Assembly: GCA_033725935.1 (NCBI GenBank)
Contig: MU867088.1
Span: 61,827 to 125,826, forward strand
From: Cladorrhinum sp. PSN259
Taxonomy: Eukaryota > Ascomycota > Sordariomycetes > Sordariales > Podosporaceae
Reading direction: 5' to 3'
Length of the DNA: 64,000 nt
Part shown: positions 21,416 to 34,411 of the stretch, piece by piece
Position numbering within the stretch: the first letter of the stretch is position 1
Layout of the letters: each line of letters opens with the position of its first letter
Made by a program: the position numbers and the translations under genes
The notes under the pieces: generated by a model
The model's database searches: none
What the model was told of the DNA's origin: nothing
The model's input: the letters and a program-made list of their open reading frames with translations, nothing else

Positions 21416-24400
21416 CATTTCACCTCTCGCAGCACCGACCCCGGCCGACCGCAAACGTAACAAGAACGGCAGAAAATGTTTGAAAGCCGATCCAAGTTCC
21501 CACAGGCTGCTCCGGTAGGAAACCCAGCGTGGACCACAGGACCATCCATCTTTGTCGGCGCACTATCGTGGCCCAATCTCCAGTGAGATTACAGACATAG
21601 ATATCGACATGCTTCGACATTTCTCGACATACCAATATCGGGAGTCGTGAGAATTGATCATTCAAGTACATGGGCGGTACATGTGCAGTGCAGGTACTGC
21701 CAGAGAAGGCTGCATGTCCAGGAAACTCGGGTTGGTGGCCGATGCTTCGTACCGCACCCTCCCGGTGGCCAATCGGGCTTCACCTGGTCGGCAAGTCATC
21801 GCGATGATCCAAAACGAGCGTTCAGGGAGGGGTAGGGCCCCCCTGCTGCCCTAACGCTGCCCGCATTTCCCATCGCCATGGGTCCATAGCTCCAACTTGG
21901 ACAGGGTTTATTTCTCGAAGCACGGGCCTGACAACCCGGAAGGCTTCTCGCAAGGACCACCAAGACGTTGGGGTGTGGCGTCTGTGAAACTTCCATGATC
22001 CCTGTCCCGGCTGCTACGTCTTTCTCTTTGTTTTATTGGGCGGGCACAGATCTGAGAGAGCCATTTTTGTTTGCCTCGTGCCATCACGTTGGTTTTTTGG
22101 GAAATCCCACCCTCATTCCCCACCGCGTACACTATCGAAACCCATGTCGAGCTTTGAGCGCCCATGCAAAAGGCTGTTTCGAGCCTGCCATTCTCCTTAT
22201 TTTGTGGAGCTTGGAGGGACAGGCACACCAAACCCATGTTGCGTCTAGATTCATGCATTATGGGGAAGAGAGAACGATTCGGCAGTCTTCGCAAGCCATC
22301 GAGAGCTCAAATATGAGTGTGGAAGTTGGACTTGAGATACATCTCGGAAAGTGTCGGTGTCGTAGCGCAAGAGATCTCATGACTCGCCCTGTCTGGTCCA
22401 GGAGTTCCCCTTTGTTGTTGGGCAGGCTGGCTGTCTGGCATCGTTTCAGCAAATCCGACCTGCAAAAGCCAAGAAAGACCTTTGGTCAACTTGCTCCCTG
22501 TGGCGGTGCTACGTACACGACGGCGTACTGTGTGGTGCAGGAGTTGCAGGACGCCATCCACCTAAGCCGGCAATGCGCCCACTATACTACACTAAATTCA
22601 ATATGCAAGTGGGACTCATCGTAGCAAGACGGAATTCGCGTGATACAGTGCGCCGATCCGGTCGTCGGACAGATCGCCTTGGAGTGCTGATAGGCCAGCA
22701 AATCGAACGAGGTCGAGAAACATGGCTGAGATACCCAACAGACAATGAGGTCCCGCGTACATCGCCCGACGATGCTCGGTACACAGCATGTACTCAAACT
22801 CGATGCTCAGTCTATCGAAAGATGATTATGGCCGTAAAAAGCTTAGCCGAGACGCCCGCAGTTATTAATCAAAACCTCACTGGGGCTGGTTGAGGAGGGA
22901 GTCTTTCTTCAAGACAGGGCAGGAGAAGAGGTGCCGGGGATTGATTGCCTCCTTCGCCTGTGGACAACAATCAAGACAAATTAGGGGTGACCAGCAAGCC
23001 GCCGTACGAGTCTTGCAACACTCATCCACCAGTCTGCATGAACAGGATGCAAGTCAAGCTCAACCCCCTGGAAAGAGGGAAAGAAAATAGACAACGGAGT
23101 CGCCAGGGCCGACAGGCACCACTGACCGCCCGCTTGTTGACGCGAAGGACGAGGCGGACGCAACTCCGCGCTGGCACTACCAACTTCCCCTACAGCGCCT
23201 ACTGCGGACGGCCTGCAGGTTCTTCAGGGCTCCGACAGGGAACGGACAACCACCCACCACACCACCGTGAACCACCATTGGGGGGACCCTCTGGCGCATT
23301 GCATTGCCCCTTTGTGGCAGATGGCATTCTCCAGCCTTTCTCGGCTCGGAATTATTACTCTGGCTGGAACGTTTGACTGGACGGTGACCCGTCCTTCTCA
23401 TCCACTTCGAAACAAGGTGCGATTCAATCAGCTTACTGTTGCTCCGCGCATCCTTCTCCGCCATCCCACACACATTGAATTTCCGGCTTTCCTCATGCGG
23501 GACGTGGATGGCACCGCAACAGTGTCTTGTTTCCGCCGGCCTCTCAGCAGCACTGTGTGTGTCAGTCATCACTGATCCATCACACACACACAAACACGTC
23601 CGTGCTATTCACAGAACTTGCTCATCATATACTGGACGACACCATAACGCGTACCACAGGGAATCGCCGAAGGCGCCAGAACACCACGCTGGCCTGCCCA
23701 TGCATCGGTCCATCCTCGGAACGCAATGCCGACTCTCACCGAATCGAAAACAAGCCACTTTGAGTGACATGCAGCTTCCATCCCCTGATTCTTTTTTGTT
23801 GTTGGTCACCCGAGGAAGGTCCTTTTCCTGAGATTTTTCAGCCATCCGTCGTCCTGCAGCAGAACTTTCGGATAGCGCATCAAACCAGCAAGACCATGAC
23901 TGTCAATCTGGTGTGTTAATCACCAGGCCTCGTCGTCATCATCAAATCAAGATCTACACGCTGGCTGATAATCTTGTTTGCTCTTTTCACTCTAACAGGC
24001 TAAACATCACACAACGCGCGGTTTGGGGGGTCTCATCTCCCTGCCTGGCAACGCTACACTAACTGACTATCCTGTGATCCGCAGAGGGGAACTGCAGTCT
24101 TTCATGCAGCATTGCCAATGGCGCATAACAGTGGCTTTGCCTCTCCGAGACGGCGCTGGTAATAAGTGGAAGTGATTAACTGTTACTATCGACCCATCCA
24201 CTAGGCCATCAGACTGTCGCCTCCGCTAGCACTCCTTTAGCATCTGCCCGCCCTTCTGTATGTACACTACAGTTGCCCCAGCTCCTTCCGAATTCACCGC
24301 TCCTTTTCTTGCTGCCGCATGGTAGGAACGATCAGTCACTCGAGACACGGCTCTGCATTGAATGATTTTCTGGGCGGGTTACTTTCGGCCATATCTCATC

Positions 24401-24666
24401 GCCTCGGCGCTTCGCCGAACCTCGTTGAGACTCAATCCGCCGCCTCCCGCAAAAGAGTCGAACCCTCCCCCTCCCCCGCCGCGGGGGAAAGCATCCGTCT
24501 CGTTGGTCACGAGGGAATTGTCATTTTCACACCCCCTTGATCCATTCTCATCATTCTCATCATCTGCAACCAACAAAGGTGTTCTGATGACTGGGCCTCC
24601 TTTCCACGTCATTCATCAGGAATATCCACATCCTGCCTGATATGCACAAGCTGCAGCATTCTACTA

Positions 24667-26292
24667 CTATGGTGTCAGGCCAGCAAAACCCTCCCTCTGG
24701 ACCTTTTTTGTGGCCAAGGCTACGGCAAATGCCAGCTTCGCTTCTGGGTCCCAGCTCTCAATGTGCAACGCGTATAGGGCTCCCGCAATGAAGGTATCAC
24801 CTGCGCCGATCGTACTGGATTTGGTGACACACAAACGAGTTGTTAGCCAAAGCAATGTCAGTTTTACAACCATAAACAACGGCGCATGGTGTGACGCGAC
24901 CATCGGGCGGTGGGGGACGCAAGTTCAATATCGAAGAGGCAGGAGGCGAGGTCTCGTCGAACCACACACATATACACCCTACCGCTCCGATGCCTTGCCA
25001 ATATCCCAGAATTATGCATGTATCCAGCCGCAGAGGGACCTTCTATCTCCCGGGATGAGGTTGAAACGGGAGGGCAAAGAAAAGGGACAAACTTACTCGA
25101 CCACTGATATAGGTTCCCCCGTTGGATTTGTAGGACAATGAATGTACCTGCTGCCGCCACTGGACAAATGAAGCATACCGGCACCCCCTGCTCCCCACGT
25201 GCAGAACATTATTGAGCTGCAGGACCAAATGTTAGGCTCCTCATTTTTTCCCTTTCTATGTCCTCTCCCTCATTACTTGGTTGGGTCGGAACGGCAGACC
25301 AGGTGGAACAGTGGGAAGGAAGACATGACTTACGCCTGCGAGGATTCTGCCTCCCCTCTCAAACAGGCTTCCGGGTTCTTGTATCCCCGGCTCTGGGAAA
25401 AAAGAAGAAGGTAAAGGCGGTTCAGCAAAGGCGGCTCGCGGATGGTTTTGGGCGAAACTTACTTCTGCCCAGGTTCTGGAGTAAAAAACCACATCGGCCT
25501 CGGCGGCAATTTCGACGAGTCCTTCCCGGTTAGGCTTCTCAACCTCGACGCTGATGGTACTCTTCGGCGTGACCTGGCGAAGGTGACGGATACATTGCAA
25601 TGTCGTCTCGGGAACTCGTCCCTAGAAGATGCGGGAAACGCAAAGTCGTCAACACTTGTACGCACAGCATGGAGCCTTGTGCCTCGAGGCTTCCTGTGAG
25701 ATGGCATGGCGAAGGCCCACCTCGAAATGCCACCAGCATCCTTCTCCCTCCTTCGACCGTGCGGAAAACGCCGTCGCAGTCTTTTCGAACTCGTCGAGCG
25801 TCATCTCCGGGAGATCGTTGTAGTTCACTATAGTGCGGCTTCCGGTCTTGCTGCTACGGATGATGTAGCTGCTCGCCGGCTCGTCGTACCCCGTTCTGTA
25901 GAGACAGTGGGTCAAGTCCACGAGACGAGTTTCATCGTCGTCACCAAAGGATAAGAAGATTTTGTGTGTCACTGTTGTGTTGACACCAGGTAGGCAAGCT
26001 ATCAGATGGGGTCTAACCTGGACCTCGTGCTTTCCCGAGGCTAGAAGCTGCTGGAGCACTTCGAGGGTGTTGGGGCAGTTACCTCCTCGCCGGACTTGTA
26101 AGTCTGTTGCACGTAATTTGGAGTCTTCCTCGGGAAACTCAGGGACACTATGTAGTCATAATGCTTCATGTGTAAGAAATCACCACATATTGACACCGTC
26201 TCAGGTAGGTCGAACGGGCGTTTTGGAGAGAAAACAACTCACGTCAGGATGGTGTCTAGGTAGCAGGCCCCTACGAGGATCAGATGCTTCAT
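24667..26292 (-). CDS. Ketohexokinase-like PfkB family sugar kinase
   Basis: A member of the PfkB/ribokinase family, closest in motifs to ketohexokinase, which phosphorylates fructose at C1; the true substrate is uncertain. Six exons fit: 26243-26292, 25721-26147, 25463-25621, 25334-25392, 25097-25216 and 24667-24814. They total about 320 aa, the family's usual length. The start is MKHLILVGACYLDTILTV. The sugar-binding region is RRGGNCPNTLEVLQ, followed by DEPASSYIIRS, NYNDLPEM and WWHFEGRVPETT. The nucleotide part has EVEKPNREGL, VVFYSRTWAE and MFCTWGAGGAG. The catalytic anion-hole motif is DTIGAGDTF with Asp278 as the expected base. The last intron (24815-25096, 282 bp) is long. The gene is divergent from NAD kinase, sharing about 900 bp of upstream DNA. 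Confidence 0.9.
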
Positions 26293-27205
26293 TTTGTTCT
26301 TGGTTATCCTATGCCAGAGCGTTACACAAATTCTGTGGTATCAAGACACTTTGACTCGTACTGTCCACAGCTCACAACTTGTTAGCATGTGAGACTTTAA
26401 CTGTGCGCCAAGACGAAAAGATACACGACTAGATCGCAGTTAGGTGTTGCAGTCTCCCACCTTTATCTGCAAGGGGGATGGGCGTGAAGTATTGGCAAGT
26501 TGGTTCACGCAGTCAGCAAATAAAATCCTGCACAGGTCGGCGGCATCCGTGGCCAGCTGGTCTTTGGTTCTATGTATCTCTGTGGCTTTTATATGGAATA
26601 CAGTATATATGTACTCGAGTGTGTGTGTGTGCGTGTGTGTGTGTGCGTGTGTGTGTATGTGTGCGGGCATGTGAATGCGACGGGTGACTCGGCGAGACAA
26701 GAGATTTAGAAATTTGATGATGCGTCAATATTTTACTGCAAAGGGAAAGAGAATACATGCCCACTCGAAAGCGTGTGTTTTATGTGAAGGGGCATGAGGG
26801 GTGGAAGCTATTGGTGGATCTACGGATGGATTACTTTTCCCTTCACTGTCAGTCATGTGTTCGTCAGTCATCCGATGAGCAAAAGACAGTTTTGATTAGA
26901 GGTTCTGGACCTTGAAGGGAGCGCCCCGCCAATGACGCAACCGGTTTCAACTGGAGGAATGTGAGTGGAAGAAAGGGCCCCTCAGCTCCAATGAGGACCT
27001 CCAAATACCACCAAACAACACATCACGACTTTTTTGTGGTACAAATCAGCAATGCACCAGCCGATCAATCTTGACTATTTATTTTCCAAGATACGTACGG
27101 TGGCGGTGGTACAAGCAATGCGATTTTGGATTTGGCAATTGGATATCGACTATCACTGAGTAGCACTCTCACACTCACAGGCACAGGCACACAAAGAAAG
27201 AAATC
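26293..27205. other. Shared upstream region, sugar kinase and NAD kinase
   Basis: Divergent promoter region. It contains a (TG)n run with a few CG steps at about 26617-26662. No gene is recognised. Confidence 0.6.
26617..26662. repeat. (TG)n microsatellite
   Basis: A GT/GC-interrupted dinucleotide run in the divergent promoter region; such runs can adopt Z-DNA-like structure. Confidence 0.9.
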
Positions 27206-29064
27206 ATGGAAAAAACAGTTTCGTTCGCGGATCGTAGTCCCGAGGAGAACAGCAGCGACGAAGATGACCAGTCTGTTGAGGTAACACAAGAAAATCCCAA
27301 TTTCAGACTTCAAATTCCTACTCAGTGTGCTAAACAGATATTCCATACACTGTACAGGTCGTCTTTGACGCTGCCAATCCATATCGACGCAAGAGCTCCC
27401 TTGTAACGTCGGACTCGGTCCATCCTCGTCTTAGTCGGCAAGCAGCCAAAGATAGTCAGGTCCCGCAGCAGCAGCAAAAACAGCAAAAGGAACAGAAACG
27501 GAATCAACAAGAAAACCCAATACCAGATCCAACCGAATGTCTTGTCCACCAATTCCTCGACAGCCACAGGCATCAACCTCAGAATCATGGCCGGCATAGA
27601 AACAAAGCAGACCCCATCATCGGCGTCAGCGACATTTCAGAGGAGGCGGGGCTAAACTATCCCCTAGATCCCAAGGGAGCCGATACCTTTCCTGATTCTT
27701 ATGATGGAGCGAGCGAGAGCGTTCCATCCTCCAACACTACTACTCAGTCGTGCAGCATTCCTCCGGGGCTTTCGGCCGACGAATCGTTCTCGTCTACCTC
27801 TTCTACGCATGAGCACATAAATTCTTGGCTTTCCAAGCGTACGGCTTCCCAGTTAGACCTCGCTTCGGCTACCTCTCAGGAACTAAACTCCCGTCTCCTT
27901 ACGAAACGACAGCTGAGCGAGATGGCATGGAGCGTGCGTGAGTTGTCGAGGAAGCTGGGCAACATGCGACTTCGATTCAAGATCAAGACGATATTTTTGC
28001 TCACCAAGGTCTATGATCCTCAACTCATTCAGCATACTAGAGAGTTGTCCAGGTGGCTGCTGGATGATGCGGAGCAGAAAGACGCAAAATACACCGTTTA
28101 CGTGGATAAAGAGTTGAAGGATAACAAGCGGTTCAATGCCAAGTCTATAATAGAAGGGGTGGAGGATGGGGGAAAGAGGCTCAAGTATTGGAACGAGGAG
28201 ATGTGCAAGGCTCGCCCGCATACGTTTGACTTTGTTATTACGTTGGGCGGAGACGGGACGGTGTTGTATGCTAGCTGGTTGTTTCAGCGGATCGTACCGC
28301 CGGTTCTGAGCTTTGCGTTGGGGAGCCTAGGATTCCTGACGAAACATGACTATCAGGATTTTAAAGAGACGTTGACGGAGATGTTCAACGATGGAGTTAC
28401 GTTGAGTTTGCGGTTGAGATTTGAGGCTACGATCATGAGGAGTCGGAAGAAGACGGGGACAATAAATGGCACCGGGAAAGGGGAGGAAGATGATGAGGAG
28501 GCGAGAGATCTGATTGAGGAGTTGATTGGCGAGGAAAAAGATGATGAACATACTCATCGCCCCGATGGGACGTATGAGGTGTTGAATGAGGTCGTCGTTG
28601 ATCGGGGACCGAATACGACAATGTCGTACCTTGCCATCTTTGGAGACGACGAGTACTTTACGTCCGTTTTGGCAGATGGCATTTGCGTGTCGACTCCCAC
28701 GGGTTCGACGGCGTATAATCTGGCCGCGGGCGGCTCGCTGTCTCACCCTGATAACCCTGTTATGCTCATTACGGCTATCTGCGCGCATACACTGTCGTTC
28801 AGACCGATTATTGTTCCCGACACGATTGTGTTGCGGGTTGGGGTTCCGTACGATGCGCGGACGGGGTCGTGGGCAAGCTTTGATGGGCGGGAGAGGGTCG
28901 AGCTGAAGCCTGGTGACTATGTTACCATCAGTGCTAGTCGGTACCCTTTTGCTTGCGTTTTGCCGCCGGGGAGGAGGAGCGATTGGATCAATAGTATCAG
29001 TGCTAAGCTTGGGTGGAATGTGAGGGAGAGGCAGAAGCCTTTGAAGGGGTGGGATAAGGAGTGA
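27206..29064 (+). CDS. NAD kinase
   Basis: NAD kinase phosphorylates NAD+ (some also NADH) with ATP to NADP(H), supplying reductive biosynthesis. Exons are 27206-27280 and 27358-29064; the 77-bp intron joins DDQSVE to VVFDAANPYRR. The product is about 593 aa. The first 200 residues are a disordered Ser/Gln-rich extension, with a QQQQKQQK run and no clear mitochondrial presequence, so a cytosolic Utr1-like enzyme is likelier than the mitochondrial Pos5 type. The catalytic domain holds the GGDGT motif at about residues 322-326 (VITLGGDGTVLYASWLF), LGSLGFLTKH, NEVVVDRGP and the diagnostic DGICVSTPTGSTAYNLAAGGSL near 460-485. An acidic insert with EEDDEEARDLIEELIGEE separates two of the blocks. 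The C terminus, after WINSISAKLGWN, is short. Confidence 0.95.
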
Positions 29065-29647
29065 GTAAAAGCAAATTCGGCTGGGGAAGATTTCGGGAGG
29101 GAGTTTGTGAGGTAAAGAGTGAGATGTAAATATAAACGGTAGATAAATGATTGGTTTGAGAATAAATTAATAAACAGGTCATTGCTCCAAAGATGAAGTT
29201 GGAATAGATGCTCACGGATAATGGTAGTTATGAGTTGGGGAAGACAAGTTGAGCAAATGTGTAGAGTTGACATACACACGTAGGAGGAATACAAGAGTCA
29301 TTTCACTTATTATATAATAGACATTCGACCAATATTCACCGACTCATCCTCTATTTCCCTTTCTTTTTTTCTTTTTTCACACTGCCAAATTACCGCCGAA
29401 CAAACATCACCACTTATAGCAGCAGGCCCATGCGCACGGACCACATTGGTGTTGAGTTTACACTTTCATCAACTTTAATTGGTTTTACCTTTCTCAACCC
29501 ACCTTTGCTGTTCTAGACTTTACAACACACAATCTATCTTGACTTTCTCATCGACCTTGTTAATTTTTTTTTAAACCTTTTATTATTCTCTAGTACTTGA
29601 ACTTTACAATCGCAAGTACGGATACTCAGAGACAAAAAAAAAGCGAA
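29065..29647. other. Intergenic, AT-rich
   Basis: This is the 3' flank of NAD kinase and the 5' region of the next plus-strand gene. It is AT-rich, with poly-T tracts near 29364 and 29565. No gene is seen. Confidence 0.55.
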
Positions 29648-30252
29648 ATGGCGGAACCAAGATCAACATCAAGATCAGCATCCCTCTCGATCCCGCTGCC
29701 TTATTCCCAGACTGAACGAATTTATATAAGTCTCGGCCTGCGCGAGAAAGCGATTACCGTCTTTTTGACGACTGCCACCGAGGAGGAAGCCGCGTCGGGG
29801 GGAGCTCAAACGCCGTTGGGGAGTTTTGTTTATGGGATGCCTGATGTATGGTCATTTTATTATTTCCCTCTCCCCTCCCCTGTTTCTTATTATGTATATA
29901 TATATATATACATATGTTTTTTTATTGAAAAAAACAAAACAAATCACTAATAATTTAATATACATAGAAATACAACCCCACACAACCCCTCTCAACAGCA
30001 CTCTGTACCGTAGAACCAACAATAGAGTTCGCTACGAGACTGGCCAAGTTGATCGCGAGAAAGAAGCAGATGCCGGTTTACGTGGGCAACTCGATTAGTT
30101 TTAGGAGTACGGGGTTGGGAGGCAGTGTGGAGGAGGAGATGGAGGGGTTTGGGGTTGTGGTGAGGGCTGTTTTGGGCGGATTAAAAGAGTTGGAGGAGGA
30201 GGAGGAGGAGAGGAACAATATCAATGGGTTGGAAGGGGGGTTGGAGGGTTGA
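29648..30252 (+). CDS. Proteasome assembly chaperone 4-like protein
   Basis: The protein resembles the PAC4/Poc4 family, which pairs with PAC3 to help build the alpha ring of the 20S proteasome. Exons are 29648-29845 and 29968-30252; the 122-bp intron has a GTATGG donor and TACATAG acceptor and keeps the frame (VYGMPD-KYNPTQPLST). The product is about 160 aa. Visible parts are an N-terminal Ser-rich stretch, a beta segment ERIYISLGLREKAITVFLTT, and a core CTVEPTIEFATRLAKLIARKKQMPVYVGNSISF. That core matches the family pattern of a helix holding R-L-A-K-x-L followed by a strand with V-Y-V-G-N. The last 40 residues are Gly/Glu-rich. The family call rests on this pattern and the small size; it is good but not certain. 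Confidence 0.75.
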
Positions 30253-31404
30253 GCGTCGAGGGTTGAGGTCTGATGTGTTGTTGAAGATGGATGAGGATGA
30301 GGCTGAGCGTGAGGGTTTTGGTCGTCATTTTGGGCCACCAATACAGATATAATAGGCCTAAACAAAAGGTCTACATGGTGTAAAAATCACTTGTGGACAA
30401 AAACCTGGGAATAGAAATGCGGGTGTTGGTAAGCGTCCTACGGATATACTAGGTGCACTTCACGGGCTGCTGCTGCGTGAAACAACATGGGAGAGGTGGT
30501 CCAGGTTGTGCCGCCTATGGTCGAGGAGGCGGTGGCGGTCGCTTGACTCTCTATCGTGCCTCTTCCAGAAATGGAGGGACTTTTGAAAATATCTCTGTTC
30601 TCGGCCAAGTACATTTTTTTGTTGTTCAACTTTGCGCCTCAATTGTTTGCTACTTGTACGGATGTTCTCAATTGCATGGAAATCGCCCCACTCCCGCTTG
30701 TCTCGCCCATTTTCTCGCTGACCCCTCCCCCTCCCTCACAGTATCCACGGATAAGCTGCGGGGCCCCCTCACCTCTGGTGCCGCGACATGCTTCGGGAAA
30801 AGGCCCATGCGGCGCAAAGCTAAAGTTGGCTACTTTTTTTCATACAAGGTTTTTTTGTGAAACATAGTGTAGGCTCAAAGAATCCAGAAAATCCGAACAT
30901 TAATTTTTTTTTAAAGAAAATAAATCTACCGAGTCTGCGTATATGTACCTGACCTGCCCTGGCGCGGGTGACAGCAGTGGCGCTTGATTGAGGTTGTCTA
31001 TTTTTTGTGTGACTTTGGGGAATCACACTTTCTCGTGCAGATTTATTAGGTATGCGGAGGCTAAGAGAGAGCTTCACCCCACTCTTTACGCAGCGGAACC
31101 ACCTACCTACCTATCTCTCTCTCTACTCAGGAAAGCAAAAAAGAGTAATGCCATCTCCAGCCCAATCTCTTCAACAATAGCTGCAACCCCCAAAAAAATC
31201 AAACAATAACATTTGGATCTTGTCAAGTCGACCCTACCCCCGCATCCTTGATTTTTTTTCTCCCCATCCATATTTCTCAGGGGTCTGGGCTCTGGCAACT
31301 CTGCAAGCCACCACCACCACCAACACCACCACACGTCGACATCATCTTCCACCACCAAAAAAACAAAAGGTTCAATTTCGACTCTTCAGTCGCCCACCGT
31401 CGCC
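30253..31404. other. Intergenic
   Basis: No gene is recognised. The final 200 bp before 31405 are C/A-rich and form the 5' leader of the transportin gene. Confidence 0.55.
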
Positions 31405-34400
31405 ATGGATTGGCAACCAAACACCGAGTCCTTGAAGACTCTCGCAGTATGCCTCAAGGACTCGTTGAGCGCCTTCAACAAGACTGCTCAAAAGCAGGCA
31501 GAACTCGTGAGTGTCGCCACAATCTACGGCAGTATATCAGTCGCAAGACCAAAAAGGACTGACCGAGGAGCGGCTTGCTCTTGTTTAGATGCTCAATCAG
31601 GCGAAAGCGAGCCCTGATGTCAACAATTACCTGGCATACATCTTCTCGAGCCCCGCGCCACCCCAGGACTTGGCCATGTCGCTCGAGGAGTGGCATCTCG
31701 TCCGCAGTGCGGCGGCCATCATGCTCAAGAACAACGTCAAGGCAAATTACAAGTCGGCGCAGAAGCCCATTCCCGATTCCAGCGTCGCCCTGATCAAGCT
31801 CGCCGTTCCCATCGGTATCCAGGACAAGACCTCGCAGATTCGCAGCTTGGCAGGCAACATTGCGACCGAGATGATCCGAAAAGGGGGTATCTACGGCTGG
31901 CCCGAGTTGCTGGAAGAGCTGCTTAAACTCCTTACCAACCACAACGGTCAGGTATCTCCCGAGGCCCAGGAGGGCGCCATGAATGCCATGGCCAAGATTT
32001 GCGAGGACAATGACAAGCTCCTGGAGCGGGAGCACGCCGGTCAGCGACCCCTGAACGTCCTTCTCCCCAAGTTTATCGAAGCCGCCAAGAGCCCCTTGCC
32101 CAAGGTGCGCGCGCAGGCTTTGACGGCCATCAACGTCTTCACGGGCAGAAAATCGCAGGCCATGCTCAACAACATTGACCCCCTCCTTCAACAGCTGTTC
32201 AGCCTCGCCAGCGATCAGTCGACAGACGTCCGGCGCCAAGTGTGCCGAGCATTTGTGCGTCTCGTTGAAACTCGCGCAGACAAGCTTTTGCCCTATCTGA
32301 GCGATTTGGTCGAGTATATCTTGACGCAGCAAAAGAGTGACGATGAGGATCTGGCTTGCGAAGCTGCCGAGTTCTGGCTCGTAATGGGCGAGCAGCAGGA
32401 ACTGTGCCCCAGCCTTCAACCCCACGTCCAAAAGATCATTCCTGTTTTGCTCGAGTGCATGGTATACAGCCCAGAGGACATTGCCGTTCTCGGAGGCGCA
32501 TCCGATGACGAGGACGAGGAGGATAGAGCGGAGGATATTAAGCCAATGTTCGCCAAGAAGAGTCAGGCTCGCGGTGCCAAAGGTGAGGGCGAAGGGTCGG
32601 CAGACCCCAACCAAAACGGCAACGCATTTGAGAAACTGGCAAGTATGGATGAGGATTTGGAGGAGGGTGAGATTGACGAGGATGACGAGGACGACGATGG
32701 TGATGAGAATCCCGATGAAAAGTGGACCCTCAGGAAATGCTCTGCTGCGGCTCTCGATGTGTTTGCGACGGCTTTCGGCGGCGTTGTTTTCACTTCCATC
32801 TTGCCGTATCTGCAAACAAATTTGAGGCACACAGATTGGCCCCACAGGGAGGCTGCTGTGCTTGCGCTCGGTGCTGTTGCCGAGGGTTGCATGGATGTGG
32901 TGATTCCCCATCTGCCAGAGCTCGTGCCATATCTCATTACTTTGCTTGACGACGAGGAGCCAGTTGTCAGGACGATAACATGCTGGACCCTCGCCAGATA
33001 CGCAACCTGGGCGGCCAAACTTGAGGATCCCTCCCAGAAACAGGCCTACTTTATCCCAATGATGGAGGGCATCCTTCACAAGATGTTGGACAAAAACAAA
33101 AAGGTTCAGGAGGCCGGCGCCTCAGCAATGGCGAACCTGGAGGAAAAGGCCGGAAAGAGGCTCGAACCTTACTGTGGGCCAATCATCGACCAGTTCGTTG
33201 CTTGCTTCCAAAAGTACAAGGACAAGAACAGATGGGTTCTTTACGACTGCGTTCAGACTCTGGCTGAACACATCGGCCCGGTTTTGGCCAGACCGGAGCT
33301 GTGTAACAAATTGATGCCTACACTCATCAACAGGTGGCAGTCCATCCCCGACCAGTCGAGGGAAATGTTCCCACTCCTGGAGTGCCTGTCTTACGTTGCC
33401 ATGGCACTCGGCGACGCCTTCACCCCTTATGCCGAACCCATCTTTGGTCGATGCATCAACATCATTCATCAAAACCTCGAGCAATCTCTTGCTGCGACAG
33501 GTAACACAGGATACGACCAGCCCGATAAGGACTTCTTGGTGACCAGTCTCGATCTTCTCGGCGCCATCATCCAGGCTCTTGATGATTCAAAGGCCGTTGC
33601 GCTCGTCAATAGCGCCCCGCAGTTCTTTGAGCTTCTGAGCTTCTGCATGGAAGATCCTACGGATGAGGTTCAACAGTCGGCTTATGCCCTCCTCGGCGAT
33701 TGCTCGAAATACGTCTTCAACCAGTTGAAGCCGTATCTTTCCACTAGCATTCTGCCAATACTGCTCAGAAGATTGGACCTGGAGAATATCCTGGATGAGG
33801 AGATTGACAGCAGCTTTAGTGTTGTTAACAATGCCTGCTGGAGCGCCGGCGAGATTGCGGTTCAGTACAAGAAGGAGATGGCACCCTTCGTGCCCGAGTT
33901 GTTCCAGCGTCTGGTTGAGATCGTTTCGAACCCTCAGATCCCCATGGGCGTCACTGAGAACGCTGCCACCGCTCTTGGCAGACTTGGACTTGACCATGCC
34001 GAGATTCTTGCTCCCCACCTATCCAAGTTCGCCAACGAGTTCCTCGAGTGCATGGATGAGGTTGACCCGACAGAGGAGAAGGCGACCGCTTTCAAGGGTT
34101 TTAGTAATATTGTCGTGTTGAATCCGAGGTCGCTCGAGGATGTGGTTGTTCATTTGTTTAGTGCCATTGCGGGGTATAGGGATCTGAGGTTGAGGAATCC
34201 TATCAAGCAGGAGTTGCATGATGGGTTTCAGAGCGTGAGTTTTTTTTTCTTCTCTTTTTTTTTTCTTGGTCTGAAGAACATTTTTGCTAATTTTACTCGA
34301 CAGATTCTTAATACCTACCGACAGATCATTGCGCCGGCACAGTTTAATGAGCTTCTTTCGAACTTGACGCCTCAGGAGCAGCAGGCTTTGAGATCGACGT

Positions 34401-34411
34401 ATTCTCTCTGA
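31405..34411 (+). CDS. kap104: Transportin / karyopherin beta-2 (importin)
   Basis: Kap104/transportin imports PY-NLS cargo, mostly mRNA-binding proteins, into the nucleus in a Ran-GTP-controlled cycle. Exons are 31405-31506, 31589-34234 and 34304-34411, giving about 951 aa, near the usual 890-950. The N terminus MDWQPNTESLKTLAVCLKD and the segment LMLNQAKASPDVNNYLAYIF match transportins. HEAT repeats run throughout. Typical blocks are AAAIMLKNNVKANYK, QIRSLAGNIATEMIR and GWPELLEELL. The long acidic loop of HEAT 8, which displaces cargo on Ran binding, lies at about residues 338-415 (SDDEDEEDRAEDIKPMF, then a run of Glu/Asp). It is followed by WTLRKCSAAALDVFA and WPHREAAVLALGAVAEGC. Introns have GTGAGT donors. 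The second intron (69 bp) contains no stop and could be retained without breaking the frame. Confidence 0.95.

Larger units (their letters stand above)
16530..24666. other. Gene-free region of about 8.1 kb
   Basis: No ORF in this stretch shows a recognisable domain or splice-consistent chain. The longest ORFs (183 aa at 18291-18842, 244 aa at 19278-20012 minus, 218 aa at 21968-22624) are compositionally unlike the real genes here and have overlapping ORFs on the other strand. Base composition is balanced and not AT-rich, so it does not look like a mutated transposon graveyard. GTAC/GGTACC motifs recur (for example near 17230, 17940, 18490, 19934-19998, 20470, 20940-20960, 21104). It may contain long upstream regulatory DNA or non-coding transcripts. 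Confidence 0.6.

Noticed and set aside
16754..24640. ORFs of 100-244 aa within the 8-kb region, such as 18291-18842, 19278-20012 and 21968-22624
   Set aside because: No family motifs, frames overlap on both strands, and no splice-consistent neighbours were found.
26011..26017. GTTAGA donor after HEVQ in the sugar kinase gene
   Set aside because: Unspliced reading (VRPHLIACLPG) fits the kinase family, so no intron is needed here.
31475..33079. 534-aa open frame on the minus strand opposite transportin
   Set aside because: It mirrors the codon bias of the plus-strand gene, has no domain of its own, and the plus strand is unmistakably transportin.
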